A model generated the notes under the pieces. The model was not told where the DNA came from. It was given only the letters and a program-made list of their open reading frames with translations, and made no database searches. A stretch of 64,000 bases of DNA, taken from contig NZ_LT629791.1 of NCBI RefSeq assembly GCF_900105925.1, positions 1,426,001 to 1,490,000 of the forward strand. The letters run 5' to 3'. Below, in pieces: positions 17,349 through 25,888 of the stretch (position 1 is its first letter; each line of letters opens with the position of its first letter). Source of the stretch: Jiangella alkaliphila. GTDB lineage: Bacteria > Actinomycetota > Actinomycetes > Jiangellales > Jiangellaceae. A program made the position numbers and the translations under genes.

Positions 17349-17975
17349 GTGACCGGACCGCGAGGGCTGTTCGTCGCCTTCGAGGGCGGCGACGGCGTCG
17401 GCAAGACCACCCAGCAGGCGCTGCTGGCCGAACACCTGCGCGCCCGGGGCCGCGATGTGGTCGTCACCCGCGAGCCGGGCGACTCCCGCATCGGTCCGCA
17501 GGTGCGCGCCATCGTGCTCGACGGCGGCGAGCTCGACCCACGCGCCGAGGCGCTGCTGTTCGCCGCCGACCGCGCCGACCACGTCGCGCACGTCGTCCGG
17601 CCGGCCCTCGACCGCGGCGCCGTCGTGCTCGTCGACCGCTACATCGACTCCTCGGTCACGTACCAGGGCGAGGGCCGCGGGCTGGGCCGCGAGCAGATCG
17701 CCGCCATCTCCCGGTTCGCCACGCAGGGCCTGCTGCCCGACCTCACCGTCGTGCTCGACCTCGACGAGTCGGCCCGGGCCGAGCGGGTGCGCCGGCAGGG
17801 CTACGTCGACCGCATCGAACGCGAGCCCGACCACCTGCACGAGCGGGTCCGGCGGGCGTTCCTCGAGCTGGCCGCCGCCGCGCCCGAGCGATACGTCGTC
17901 GTCGACGCCGGCCGGCCGCCCGAAGAGGTCGCCGCCGACATCGCCGTCGCGGTCGAGAAGGTGATGAAGGCATGA
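17349..17975 (+). CDS. tmk: Thymidylate kinase
   Basis: A 208-residue dTMP kinase making dTDP for DNA synthesis. The P-loop FEGGDGVGKTTQ, the REPGDS segment, VDRYIDSSVTYQGEGRGLG (DR(Y/H) motif) and a C-terminal LID/arginine region are present. The GTG start at 17349 places the P-loop at the normal distance, and a -10-like TACGCT lies six bases before it, consistent with leaderless expression. It overlaps holB by four bases, the usual actinobacterial arrangement. Confidence 0.96.
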   Translation: MTGPRGLFVAFEGGDGVGKTTQQALLAEHLRARGRDVVVTREPGDSRIGPQVRAIVLDGGELDPRAEALLFAADRADHVAHVVRPALDRGAVVLVDRYIDSSVTYQGEGRGLGREQIAAISRFATQGLLPDLTVVLDLDESARAERVRRQGYVDRIEREPDHLHERVRRAFLELAAAAPERYVVVDAGRPPEEVAADIAVAVEKVMKA

Positions 17976-19129
17976 CCGTCTGGGACACCGTCGTCGGGCA
18001 GACCATGGTGCCCGCGCTGCAGCGCACCGTCGCCGACGCCGCCGCGTACCTCGACGGCGGGCCGCGCGGCGCCATGACGCACGCCTGGCTGTTCACCGGC
18101 CCGCCGGGGTCCGGCCGGTCCGTCGTCGCCCGGGCGTTCGCGGCAGCGCTGCAGTGCCCCAACGGCGGCTGCGGCCAGTGCTCCGAGTGCGCCGACGTGC
18201 GCGCCCGCACCCATCCCGACGTCGCCTCGCTGGTCACCCAGGGTCTGAACATCCGCATCAGCCAGGTCCGCGAGCTGGTGCCGCGGGCGGCGCTGCGCCC
18301 GGCCCGCGGCCGCTGGCAGGTCATCGTCGTCGAGGACGCCGATCGCCTCGGCGAGGACGCCGCCGACGCCCTGCTGCTGTCGGTCGAAGAGCCGCCCCCG
18401 CGCACGGTGTGGATGCTGTGCGCGCCCACGGCCGAGGACATCGTGCCCACCATCCGGTCGCGCTGCCGGGTGGTGAACCTGCGCACCCCGCCGTACGCCG
18501 ACGTCGCCCAGCACCTGGTCGCCACCGCCGGCGTCGAGCAGGAGCTGGCCGAGTTCGCCGCCCGCGCCTCCCAGGGCCACGTCGGCCGGGCCCGCGCCCT
18601 GGCCACCGACGCCGACGTCCGCGCCCGCCGCGCCGAGGTGCTGCGGCTGCCGTTCGACCTCGCCGACATCCGCCAGTGCCTCGACGCCGCCGCCAACCTC
18701 GTCGAGGCGGCCAAGGCCGACGCCGAGAAGCACTGCGACGCCCTCGACGAACGCGAGGTCGAGGAGCTGCGCAAGGCGCTCGGCGCCGGCAGCACCGGCC
18801 GCAAGCCGCGCAACATGGAGGCCGCGGTCAAGGAGCTGGAGCGCGAGCAGAAGCTGCGCCGCACCCGGGTCCAGCGCGACTCCATCGACCGCGCTCTGGT
18901 CGACGTCCTCGCGCTCTACCGCGACGTCATCATGCTGCAGCTGGGCGTGCGCACCGAGCTGGTCAACGAGGAGATGCGCCCGTCCATCGACCGGCTGGCC
19001 CGCGCCGGCGGCCCGGCGGCTACCCTGCGCCGCATGGAGGCCGTCGTCGCCGCGCGTGAGGCGCTGCAGGCCAACGCGCTGCCGCTGCTCCAGCTCGAGT
19101 CCATGGCGCTGGCGCTGCGCGAGGGCTGA
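17972..19129 (+). CDS. holB: DNA polymerase III subunit delta'
   Basis: A 385-residue clamp-loader subunit. It has the AAA+ fold with GPPGSGRSVVARAFA in the Walker A position (GRS instead of GKT, as expected for the non-hydrolysing delta' subunit), a four-Cys zinc module CPNGGCGQCSEC, and VVEDADRLGEDAADALLLSVEEPP with the SRC motif (IRSRCRVV). The C-terminal helical collar domain is complete. Co-transcribed with tmk; a strong hairpin follows at 19161. Confidence 0.95.
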   Translation: MTVWDTVVGQTMVPALQRTVADAAAYLDGGPRGAMTHAWLFTGPPGSGRSVVARAFAAALQCPNGGCGQCSECADVRARTHPDVASLVTQGLNIRISQVRELVPRAALRPARGRWQVIVVEDADRLGEDAADALLLSVEEPPPRTVWMLCAPTAEDIVPTIRSRCRVVNLRTPPYADVAQHLVATAGVEQELAEFAARASQGHVGRARALATDADVRARRAEVLRLPFDLADIRQCLDAAANLVEAAKADAEKHCDALDEREVEELRKALGAGSTGRKPRNMEAAVKELEREQKLRRTRVQRDSIDRALVDVLALYRDVIMLQLGVRTELVNEEMRPSIDRLARAGGPAATLRRMEAVVAAREALQANALPLLQLESMALALREG

Positions 19130-19160
19130 CTGTGATCCGACCTGGCCGGAGAAAGAAAGC

Positions 19161-19188
19161 GGGGAGCGGCCCTATCGGGCGGCTCCCC
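19161..19188 (+). terminator. Hairpin terminator after tmk-holB
   Basis: A stem GGGGAGC-G-GCCC / GGGC-G-GCTCCCC closes around the tetraloop TATC with a single G-G mismatch. It lies about 30 bases after the holB stop. No T-run follows, as is common for actinobacterial terminators. It separates the essential operon from the atypical gene that follows. Confidence 0.75.
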
Positions 19189-19232
19189 TGCTTAAGACTT
19201 CACGCTTGCGCGCTGAGTTGAGGTTAGCACCT

Positions 19233-20864
19233 GTGAACGACCACCTGCACGGCTTGGACACCTTGCTGGTTGCGGACGCCTTCAGCCAGCACGTGGTAGC
19301 GCGGCTCCTGGACTTCTTCGCTGACACCAGCCCTTGGCCACGCCGGCTGTGGGAAGTGGGTAGCGTGCTCGCCCTCCGCGAGGGCGCAGAGGCTGGCACC
19401 TGGCTTCAGTCTCGTGTGCTCTCGCAGAGCGCCGTGAGCTGGTACCTCCGCGCGTTGGAGCGACAGCTCGGTCCAGACAAGGGCTTGGGCGACTCGCGGC
19501 TACGCAAACTCCTGACAGAGTTGCTCCGATCGGGCCTGGCGCCCGATAGTCGGGAGAGGCGACAGCTAATCCAGCTGATCCCGGCCATCACCGACGGATA
19601 TTTGGATCGCTGGGCGGCGGCGGCAGACTCGGCTGCACGACCGTCGCCAGAGCGACTAGCCTGTGCGATTGCCGCCCACCTGCTGGATCTCGGCCACAGC
19701 TCCGGTCAGTTGCACCGATGGGCGAGGGCTGTGAATGCTGAGCCGGACGCGACACTAAGGGATGTGTTCGACGGCGCAGTCAAGCTGGCCGCGCGGCCGG
19801 ATGCCGACTATGAAGTCGTTGTCCCCTTCCTGTCTGTGCCCGACCATCAGCAGCTTGCTTCGGGACTGCCTGAATGGCGGCCGCCCGAAGCTGCGGCCAC
19901 CTGGTTTCGCGAGAACGGGGTCGAAGCACCGCCACGACACAATGGCGCCTTCGTCTATTCGCTGAAGGCAAAGGACCCTGTCGGCGCCGCTCGAGCGGCG
20001 GGCTCGCGCGTGCAACGACTGGAAGCTAGGCGTTCCTACGCGCGAGGCTCGAAGAAGAGCCTTGTGCCGGTCGGTCACGTTTGGATCCGGGGCGAGCATG
20101 AACCTCTTCCTCTCAATCCGCCAGAGCGTGGGGCCAAGGTGCTGTCCCTTGAGAGTGAGAAAACCATGTACGCAGTCGTGCATGGGGATCAGCTCGACGA
20201 GGCACTGGAACTCGCCGCGCCGCTCAACGGTGGTCCAGCGGCGTCGGCGGTCTCAGGCGCATGGGCCGCCATCGAGTCGTTGCTCTACCACCCTGGGGAT
20301 GAAGCCGACAAGGAACAGGGCCGCGCCGTCGCGGCAGACCGGCTGGCAGCCATCGTCGCCTGTTCGTGGCCGCGAGCAGAACTCACTGCACTCTCCTACA
20401 GACATTCGCCAACCGCGCCGGACGAGCTTCTGCGGGAATTAGGCGCGTGTGAGAGCAATAGACAGCGCAGCTAGGTGGTAGCGAATGCGCTGGCAAGCAC
20501 GGGTTCACCCGTTCTCTCGTCGCCGAGCGATGTTGCAGCAGCCGAACGTATGAGAACCGCGCTGAACGCACCGCGCACTCAGCTGAATGATGTCAAGTGC
20601 ATCTTTGAGGGAGTCTTCCGGCGGCTGTACCGGCAACGAAACATCGTCGTGCACGGAGGAAACACAGTCGCGATTGCGCTGGATTCAGCTCTTCGGACAT
20701 CGGCGCCGCTCATCGGCGCCGGTCTTGACCGCGTGGTGCACGCGCAGCTCATCGGTGAACTGTCGCCCCTCGATCTTGCTGCACGCGCGGAGAACTCATT
20801 GTCCCTGGCCGGCGATGTTCTCGGGCCCAGCCTCACGGACATGCTTGAGACGCCTGGCTCGTAG
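19233..20864 (+). pseudogene. HEPN-domain protein gene interrupted by an in-frame amber codon
   Basis: Two consecutive frames in the same register read as one protein of about 540 codons split by TAG at 20472-20474. The upstream part (413 residues from GTG 19233) is helical and unrecognised; its end, AVAADRLAAIVACSWPRAELTAL ... CESNRQRS, appears to continue smoothly into VVANALAS after the stop. The last 129 residues contain RLYRQRNIVVHGG, an R-N-x3-H HEPN ribonuclease motif (20637-20654). HEPN proteins often act in RNA cleavage or phage defence. Base composition and codon choice are less GC-rich than the flanks, suggesting transfer. Alternatives are a GTG-restarted second gene, stop readthrough or a sequencing error. 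Function unknown. Confidence 0.65.
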
Positions 20865-21003
20865 CTTGAGGGCTGCCACGGCAGCCACCTAACGGCACAT
20901 GCTCCCGTTCACCGTCCGGACGCCTTCCGGCCACCCGGGTCCCCTAGCGTCTGCGCGGTTGACTGCCCATTCGCGCTGAATCTTTGATCAAGGGGGGCCA
21001 CAG

Positions 21004-23058
21004 GTGACCCGACTGCGTCCATCGCACGTCCGTGCCGCCACCGCCGCGACGGCGGGCCTGGCACTGACCGGGGCGTTCGCGCTGCCGGCGGCCGCGGGCA
21101 TCGTCGATGAGCCGATCTCGCACTCCGCGCCCGACGCGAGCCTCGAGCTCGCGCCGATCGGCACCTACGAGACCGGCATCTTCGACGAGGGCGCGTCGGA
21201 GATCGTCGGCTACGACGCCGGCTCGAAGCGCCTGTTCGTCATCAACGCCGCGCAGGCGCTGGTCGAGGTGCTCGACGCCGCCGACCCGGCCGCGCCGGTC
21301 AAGCTGTTCGACCTGCCGACCGCGGGCGTCGAGTCCGCCGACGGCACCACGGTGCCGGCCGAGGCCGTCGCCAACTCCGTCGACGTCCGCGCCGACGGCC
21401 TGGGCGCCGTTGCCGTCGAGGCGCCGGAGAAGACCGACAACGGCTGGGTGGTGTTCTTCGACGCCCGCAGCGAGGACGGGACGGCGCTCGGCGCGGTCCG
21501 CGTCGGCGCGCTGCCGGACATGCTGACGTTCTCGCCGGACGGCTCCCTGCTGGTCGCGAACGAGGGCGAGCCGGCCGAGGACTACTCCGCCGACCCCGAG
21601 GGCTCGGTTTCGCTGGTCGCGCTGAGCGACGCGGTCGAGGCGCCGTCGGACCAAGCAGCTGTCGAGACGGCCGACTTCCACGAGTTCGAGGAGGGCGGCT
21701 CGAAGCCGCTGCCCGAGGGCGTGCGCATCTACGGCGGCCGCGAGGACGCCGGCACCGGCACCCCCGAGTTCCCGGTCTCGGAGAACCTGGAGCCTGAGTA
21801 CATCACCGTCGTCGGCGACAACGCCTACGTCACGCTGCAGGAGGCCAACGCGCTCGCCGTCGTCGACCTCGAGACCGCGCAGGTCGCCGAGATCCACGCG
21901 CTGGGCACCAAGGACCACGCCGCGGCGGGCAACGAGCTGGACCCGTCTGACGAGGACGGCGGCATCGCGCTCGGCAGCTGGCCGGTGCGGGGCATGTACC
22001 AGCCCGACGCCATCGGCAGCTACACCGCAGGCGGCGAGCCGTACCTCGTCACCGCGAACGAGGGCGACACCCGCGACTGGGAGGGCTACAGCGAGGTCGC
22101 GCGCGTCAAGGACCTCGGCGAGGACGGCCTGGCGCCGGTGTGCGAGGACCTCGCCGAGCTGACCGCCGACGAGGCGCTCGGCCGGCTCAACGTCACCACC
22201 GCCGACGGGCTGGCCGAGGACGGCAGCTGCTACGAGACGCTGTACTCCAACGGCGGCCGGTCGTTCTCGATCTGGAACACCGGTGGTGAGCTGGTCTTCG
22301 ACTCCGGCGCGCGGTTCGAGGAGCTGACGGCCGAGGCGGTGCCCGAGTTCTTCAACTCCAACCACTCCGAGTCGAACCTCGAGGGCCGCAGCGACGACAA
22401 GGGCCCCGAGCCCGAGGGCCTCGCCATCGGCGCGGTCGGCGAGCGCACCTACGCGTTCGTCGGCTTCGAGCGCATCGGCGGTGTCGTCGTCTTCGACATC
22501 ACCGCGCCCGACGCGGTCGAGTTCGTCACCTACCTCAACAACCGCAACTTCGCCGTCTCCGTCGAGGACGGCGGCGCGCTGGCCGACGCCGGCGACCTCG
22601 GCCCCGAGGGCCTGGAGTTCATCGCCGCCGACGCGTCGCCGATTCCCGGCACCGCGCTGCTGGCGGTCGGCAACGAGGTGTCCGGCTCGACCACGTTCTA
22701 CCGCATCGACGAGACCGACGACGGCAACGGCGGTGACGAGGACGGCTCCGAGGACGGGTCGGAGGATGGCTCCGAGGACGGTTCGGAGGACGGTTCGGAC
22801 GAGTCGGGTTCCGACGAGAGCGGCTCGGACGAGTCCGGTTCGGACGAGGCTGGGACCGACGACGGCGGTGCCGACGAGGGCGGCGCCGACGAAGGTGGCG
22901 CCGACGACGGCACGGGCGACGACGGTGCGGACGAGTCCGGCGCCGACGGCGACGAACTGCCCGACACCGGCACCGGCGCGACGATGCTGACGCTCACCGC
23001 CGGCGTCCTCCTGGTGGCCGGCGCCGCCGGCTACGCGATCCGCCGCCGGACCACCTGA
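21004..23058 (+). CDS. Choice-of-anchor I family beta-propeller protein, LPXTG-anchored
   Basis: A 684-residue surface protein. A signal peptide (charged start, hydrophobic TAGLALTGAFALPAAA) ends near residue 36. The body is the propeller-like choice-of-anchor I domain, with blocks such as DMLTFSPDGSLLVANEGEPAEDY, GSWPVRGMYQPDAIGSY, YLVTANEGDTRDW and SNHSESNLEGRSDDKGPEPEGLAIG; the domain is often described as alkaline-phosphatase or esterase-like, without a firm activity. A long acidic Ser/Gly/Asp/Glu linker leads to the sortase signal LPDTG (652-656), a hydrophobic helix and a basic RRRTT tail. GTG start behind AGGGGGG. No sortase gene is in the window. Confidence 0.92.
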   Translation: MTRLRPSHVRAATAATAGLALTGAFALPAAAGIVDEPISHSAPDASLELAPIGTYETGIFDEGASEIVGYDAGSKRLFVINAAQALVEVLDAADPAAPVKLFDLPTAGVESADGTTVPAEAVANSVDVRADGLGAVAVEAPEKTDNGWVVFFDARSEDGTALGAVRVGALPDMLTFSPDGSLLVANEGEPAEDYSADPEGSVSLVALSDAVEAPSDQAAVETADFHEFEEGGSKPLPEGVRIYGGREDAGTGTPEFPVSENLEPEYITVVGDNAYVTLQEANALAVVDLETAQVAEIHALGTKDHAAAGNELDPSDEDGGIALGSWPVRGMYQPDAIGSYTAGGEPYLVTANEGDTRDWEGYSEVARVKDLGEDGLAPVCEDLAELTADEALGRLNVTTADGLAEDGSCYETLYSNGGRSFSIWNTGGELVFDSGARFEELTAEAVPEFFNSNHSESNLEGRSDDKGPEPEGLAIGAVGERTYAFVGFERIGGVVVFDITAPDAVEFVTYLNNRNFAVSVEDGGALADAGDLGPEGLEFIAADASPIPGTALLAVGNEVSGSTTFYRIDETDDGNGGDEDGSEDGSEDGSEDGSEDGSDESGSDESGSDESGSDEAGTDDGGADEGGADEGGADDGTGDDGADESGADGDELPDTGTGATMLTLTAGVLLVAGAAGYAIRRRTT
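22732..22947 (+). repeat. Low-complexity acidic repeat region of the LPXTG protein
   Basis: In-frame near-tandem units encode (E-D-G-S)n, then (D-E-S-G-S)n, then (G-A-D-E-G)n, forming an acidic wall-spanning stalk. The nine- to twelve-base DNA repeats (GAGGACGG(T/C)TC(G/C)-like) could vary in copy number by slippage. Confidence 0.85.
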
Positions 23059-23103
23059 CGCTCAGCACCCTGCTCCAACCGTGGGCCAGCCCCACCCACA
23101 GAA

Positions 23104-23164
23104 GTTGATCATGGAGAAGGTCGGCTCCAGCCGCGCTCCAGAGCCGCCTTTCTCCATGATCAAC
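23104..23164. repeat. Extragenic stem-loop between the LPXTG gene and the IS element
   Basis: GTTGATCATGGAGAA (23104-23118) is the exact reverse complement of 23150-23164; less perfect pairing (GG-CGGCTC with GAGCCG-CC) continues inwards. The hairpin starts 45 bases after the LPXTG stop and can serve as its terminator. Its symmetry and sequence suggest a repetitive extragenic palindrome. Nothing else is seen in 23165-23296. Confidence 0.75.
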
Positions 23165-23301
23165 GGGGCGTCGGGGGCCGGTTTCAGGCGACCGGGAGCC
23201 CAGGAGTGCTGCGCGGCGTGCGCCGCCGGACACTGGCGATCATCCTGGACGGCCTGAGGCCACGCGGCGGCGATGCCGTCCCAGGCGGTCCGACACCTTA
23301 G

Positions 23302-23315
23302 CCTCGATCCGTGGA
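23302..23315. repeat. Left terminal inverted repeat of the IS1380-family element
   Basis: CCTCGATCCGTGGA, perfectly complementary to 24961-24974, preceded by the target duplication CTTAG. Confidence 0.92.
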
Positions 23316-23448
23316 AGGGCTATCGGGTGATCTTCGCTCCTGACTGTTGATCTTGATCGGGGTCGTGGGCAGGGCTGGTCGGCTGGTCTGCCCAGCTCTT
23401 CCACGTGTCGGTGTCCGGTCGGGGCCCGGTGCGGGCGGTGGTCGACGG

Positions 23449-24855
23449 TCAGGCCGCCGCGGCGGGTGGCCCGGTGGCGAGCACGTGGTTCCAGAGGCGG
23501 GTCCACTGCTGGGCCCAGGGCCAGTGCGTGGGCAGGTGCAACACGCGGCGGCGTTGCGGGCGGGCCAGCCGGGCGGGCACGGTGACGATCTGTCGGCGCA
23601 GTGTCGCGCCGCGCGCGACGGCATGCCGCGGACTGGTCAGGGTGCCGGCGGCGCGGAGCAGGTTGTGGGTCATCGCGGCGCAGGTCGCCCAGGCGGCGTT
23701 CGCGGCGAACCGGCCAGACGGCAGGTGGGCCAGCGGCCCGTCGATGAGGTCGGCGAACACGGTCTCGATGATCGCGTGCGCGCGGTGGGTGATGTCCGCG
23801 TCGGCGGTCGGTTCGGTGTTGTCGGTGAAGAACGGGTGGTGCCGCCAGACCGGGAACAGTTCATCGGTCTTGGCGCGGTCGCGGACCCGGCGCACGATCA
23901 GCCGGGCGGTGACCTGGTGCTTCTTGGCCTTGGAGCCGAACGCGGTGAACGGTACTTCGGCGACGTGGGCGTCGGAGATCAACTGCCCGGTGTCCGGGTC
24001 GACGACCGCGCCGGGGTAGTGCACCGGTGTCCACGCGTCGGCGGGGATGGTCGCGATCGCCCTGCTCACCGCACGGTTCTTGGTCAGCGCCACGGAGAAC
24101 CGGGCCCCCGCCCTCACGCAGGCGCCGACGACGACGCTGTTGCCGTAGGCCGAATCACCGCGGACCAGGATCTCACCCGCCGCGCCGGCGGCGCGGGCGG
24201 TCCGGATCGCCTCGGCGACCATCGTCGCCGCGCCCTTCCCGGAACCGGCCCGCCCGGCCCGTAGCCGGATCCCGGCCACCACCGGCGCACCGTGCTCGGT
24301 ACTGATGCTGGTGGCCAGCGGCGACAGGCCCTTGCGGAGCACCTGCCGCCCGGCGATCTTGGTGTGCCCGAAGCTGGCGCCCTGCTTGGCGTGCCCGTAG
24401 ACCGGGCGCAGCAGCGAATCGATGTCGACGAACGCCCGAGTCCCGATCCCGGGCAACAGCCCCGTCGTCGTGACGAGGCCGACCAGATGCGCCCGCGCGA
24501 CCGAGGCCAACTGCAGGGCATGGCCATGGGTGAACTCCCGCAGGAACTGCCCCAGCGTGGCCGGCGCATACACGCCGCCGAACAACCGGCCCATCCCGCC
24601 GGAACGGACCACGTCCAGATCGTCGATGCAGTCCGCGCCGGCAGCCATCCCCGCCACGATCGAGGTGATCTTGCCCGCCGGGTTCACGCCGGCCGACTTC
24701 ACCCTCACCGAGCCGACCGCGACCTTGGACGAGATCAGCTCGGACAGGCCAGCCTGCTCGGCCAAGGCCATCACCGGCACCAGCCCCGCGCACGACACGA
24801 GATTCTCGTCATCGAACCTCGGCATCGCCTTCGACCAGACGTGAGATAGTCGCAC
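23449..24855 (-). CDS. IS1380-family transposase
   Basis: A 468-residue DDE transposase. The N-terminus SHVWSKAMPRFDDENLVSCAGLVPVMALAEQAGL is the family's opening. Catalytic acidic residues are likely the Asp in FVDIDSLLRPVYG and the Asp in ILVRGDSAYGN, with the Glu in the C-terminal third (AHAIIETVFADL). The GTG at 24855 gives full length; an ATG nine codons in is also possible. The frame is intact, so the element may still be mobile. Confidence 0.94.
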   Translation of the reverse strand: MRLSHVWSKAMPRFDDENLVSCAGLVPVMALAEQAGLSELISSKVAVGSVRVKSAGVNPAGKITSIVAGMAAGADCIDDLDVVRSGGMGRLFGGVYAPATLGQFLREFTHGHALQLASVARAHLVGLVTTTGLLPGIGTRAFVDIDSLLRPVYGHAKQGASFGHTKIAGRQVLRKGLSPLATSISTEHGAPVVAGIRLRAGRAGSGKGAATMVAEAIRTARAAGAAGEILVRGDSAYGNSVVVGACVRAGARFSVALTKNRAVSRAIATIPADAWTPVHYPGAVVDPDTGQLISDAHVAEVPFTAFGSKAKKHQVTARLIVRRVRDRAKTDELFPVWRHHPFFTDNTEPTADADITHRAHAIIETVFADLIDGPLAHLPSGRFAANAAWATCAAMTHNLLRAAGTLTSPRHAVARGATLRRQIVTVPARLARPQRRRVLHLPTHWPWAQQWTRLWNHVLATGPPAAAA

Positions 24856-24960
24856 CGAGAGTGCCTTCCGCAGCAGTGGCGATCAGGACCTAGACAATCC
24901 AGATCCTCCCTGCACAGAAGGCACTTTCTTCGTCACCACACCGAACGACCAGCCAGCCAG

Positions 24961-24974
24961 TCCACGGATCGAGG
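24961..24974. repeat. Right terminal inverted repeat of the IS1380-family element
   Basis: TCCACGGATCGAGG, the complement of the left end, followed directly by the second CTTAG copy. Confidence 0.92.
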
Positions 24975-24988
24975 CTTAGGGTGGACGC
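24975..24988 (+). promoter_or_regulatory. -10 element of the PSP1 gene, abutting the IS end
   Basis: TAGGGT (24977-24982) lies six bases before the GTG start, the spacing expected for a leaderless actinobacterial promoter. Its first bases belong to the CTTAG target duplication, so the IS inserted within the promoter and any native -35 is now more than 1.6 kb away on the far side of the element. A substitute -35 would have to come from the IS end. Confidence 0.5.
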
Positions 24989-25888
24989 GTGGGCATGGTG
25001 ATGGCGGTGGCCTTCACCCGGTACGGGAGGCTCTACTACCTCGACCCGGGTGAGCACACTCCGCGCGTCGGCGACAAGGTCCTCGTCCCGACCGACGACG
25101 GCCCCGAGGTCGCCGAGTGCGTCTGGGCGCCCCAATGGGTCAGCGAGGACATCGGTGGCCTGCCCGTATGCGAGGGGCCGGCGAACGAGCGGCACCTGCA
25201 GCGCGAAGAGCGCAACCGCCGCCGCCGGGCCGAGATCCGCGTGGCCGCGCGCCGGCTGATCCGCCACCACGAGCTGCCGATGAAGATCGTCGGCGTCGAC
25301 TACGTCGACACCCGCCCCGACGTCGACCAGCTGGTCACCATCTACTTCAGCGCGCCGCACCGGGTCGACTTCCGCGAGCTGGTGCGCGACCTTGCCCGCA
25401 CCCTGCGGGCCCGCATCGACCTGCGTCAGCTCGGCGCCCGCGACGAAGCCCGCGTGCAGGGCGGCATCGGGCCGTGCGGCCGCGACACCTGCTGCTCGAC
25501 GTTCCTCACCGACTTCGAGCCGGTCAGCATCCGCATGGCGAAGGACCAGGACCTCCCGCTCAACCCGCTGAAGATCTCCGGGGCGTGCGGGCGGCTGATG
25601 TGCTGCCTCAAGTACGAGCACCCGCTCTACCAGGACTTCAAGCGCAGTGTGCCGACCGTCGGCTGCGACGTCACCACCGACGACGGCGTCGAGGGCACGG
25701 TCGTCGCGTACAACGTCCCGGCCGAGACGGTGTACGTCCGCGACCGTGAGACCGGCCGGCGGGTCGCCTGCCCGAAGGCCAGCGTCTGCGGGTCGCGGCA
25801 GGCCTATGAGGGCGCGGTGGCCCAGGGCGCCCGCCGCACGCCCGACGTCGAGGACGACGAGTACGAGGACGACGGGGAGAACCTGTGA
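24989..25888 (+). CDS. PSP1-domain protein (RicT/YaaT-like)
   Basis: A 299-residue cytosolic protein of the PSP1 C-terminal domain family; Bacillus RicT (YaaT) is a member of an Fe-S-containing complex that affects RNA processing and development. The start MGMVMAVAFTRYGRLYYLDPGE is standard. The cysteine-rich segment GPCGRDTCCSTFL ... SGACGRLMCCLKYEHPLY is complete, with LPLNPLKISG between. The C-terminal tail is acidic. It overlaps the next gene by four bases. Its promoter region is interrupted by an IS element. Confidence 0.92.
   Translation: MGMVMAVAFTRYGRLYYLDPGEHTPRVGDKVLVPTDDGPEVAECVWAPQWVSEDIGGLPVCEGPANERHLQREERNRRRRAEIRVAARRLIRHHELPMKIVGVDYVDTRPDVDQLVTIYFSAPHRVDFRELVRDLARTLRARIDLRQLGARDEARVQGGIGPCGRDTCCSTFLTDFEPVSIRMAKDQDLPLNPLKISGACGRLMCCLKYEHPLYQDFKRSVPTVGCDVTTDDGVEGTVVAYNVPAETVYVRDRETGRRVACPKASVCGSRQAYEGAVAQGARRTPDVEDDEYEDDGENL

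Larger units (their letters stand above)
23302..24974 (-). mobile_element. Complete IS1380-family insertion sequence with target-site duplication
   Basis: A 1,673-bp element encoding one transposase. The ends are perfect 14-bp inverted repeats, CCTCGATCCGTGGA at 23302-23315 and its complement at 24961-24974; similarity extends to 18 of 20 positions. Both sides carry the pentanucleotide CTTAG (23297-23301 and 24975-24979), a 5-bp target duplication consistent with other IS1380-like elements. Intact ends, open transposase and perfect duplication indicate recent insertion. It landed 15 bases before the PSP1 gene start. Confidence 0.93.

Noticed and set aside
20475..20864. Independent GTG-started 129-residue gene
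   Set aside because: It begins exactly after an in-frame stop with no ribosome site, and the sequence reads on from the upstream frame, so an interrupted gene is more likely. Kept as an alternative in the entry.
22732..22947. CRISPR-like array
   Set aside because: The short repeats are contiguous, in frame and encode an acidic stalk; there are no spacers or cas genes anywhere in the window.
19130..24988. Prophage or integrative element between holB and PSP1
   Set aside because: No integrase, att repeats or phage structural genes are seen. The contents are one broken gene, one surface-protein gene and an independent IS.
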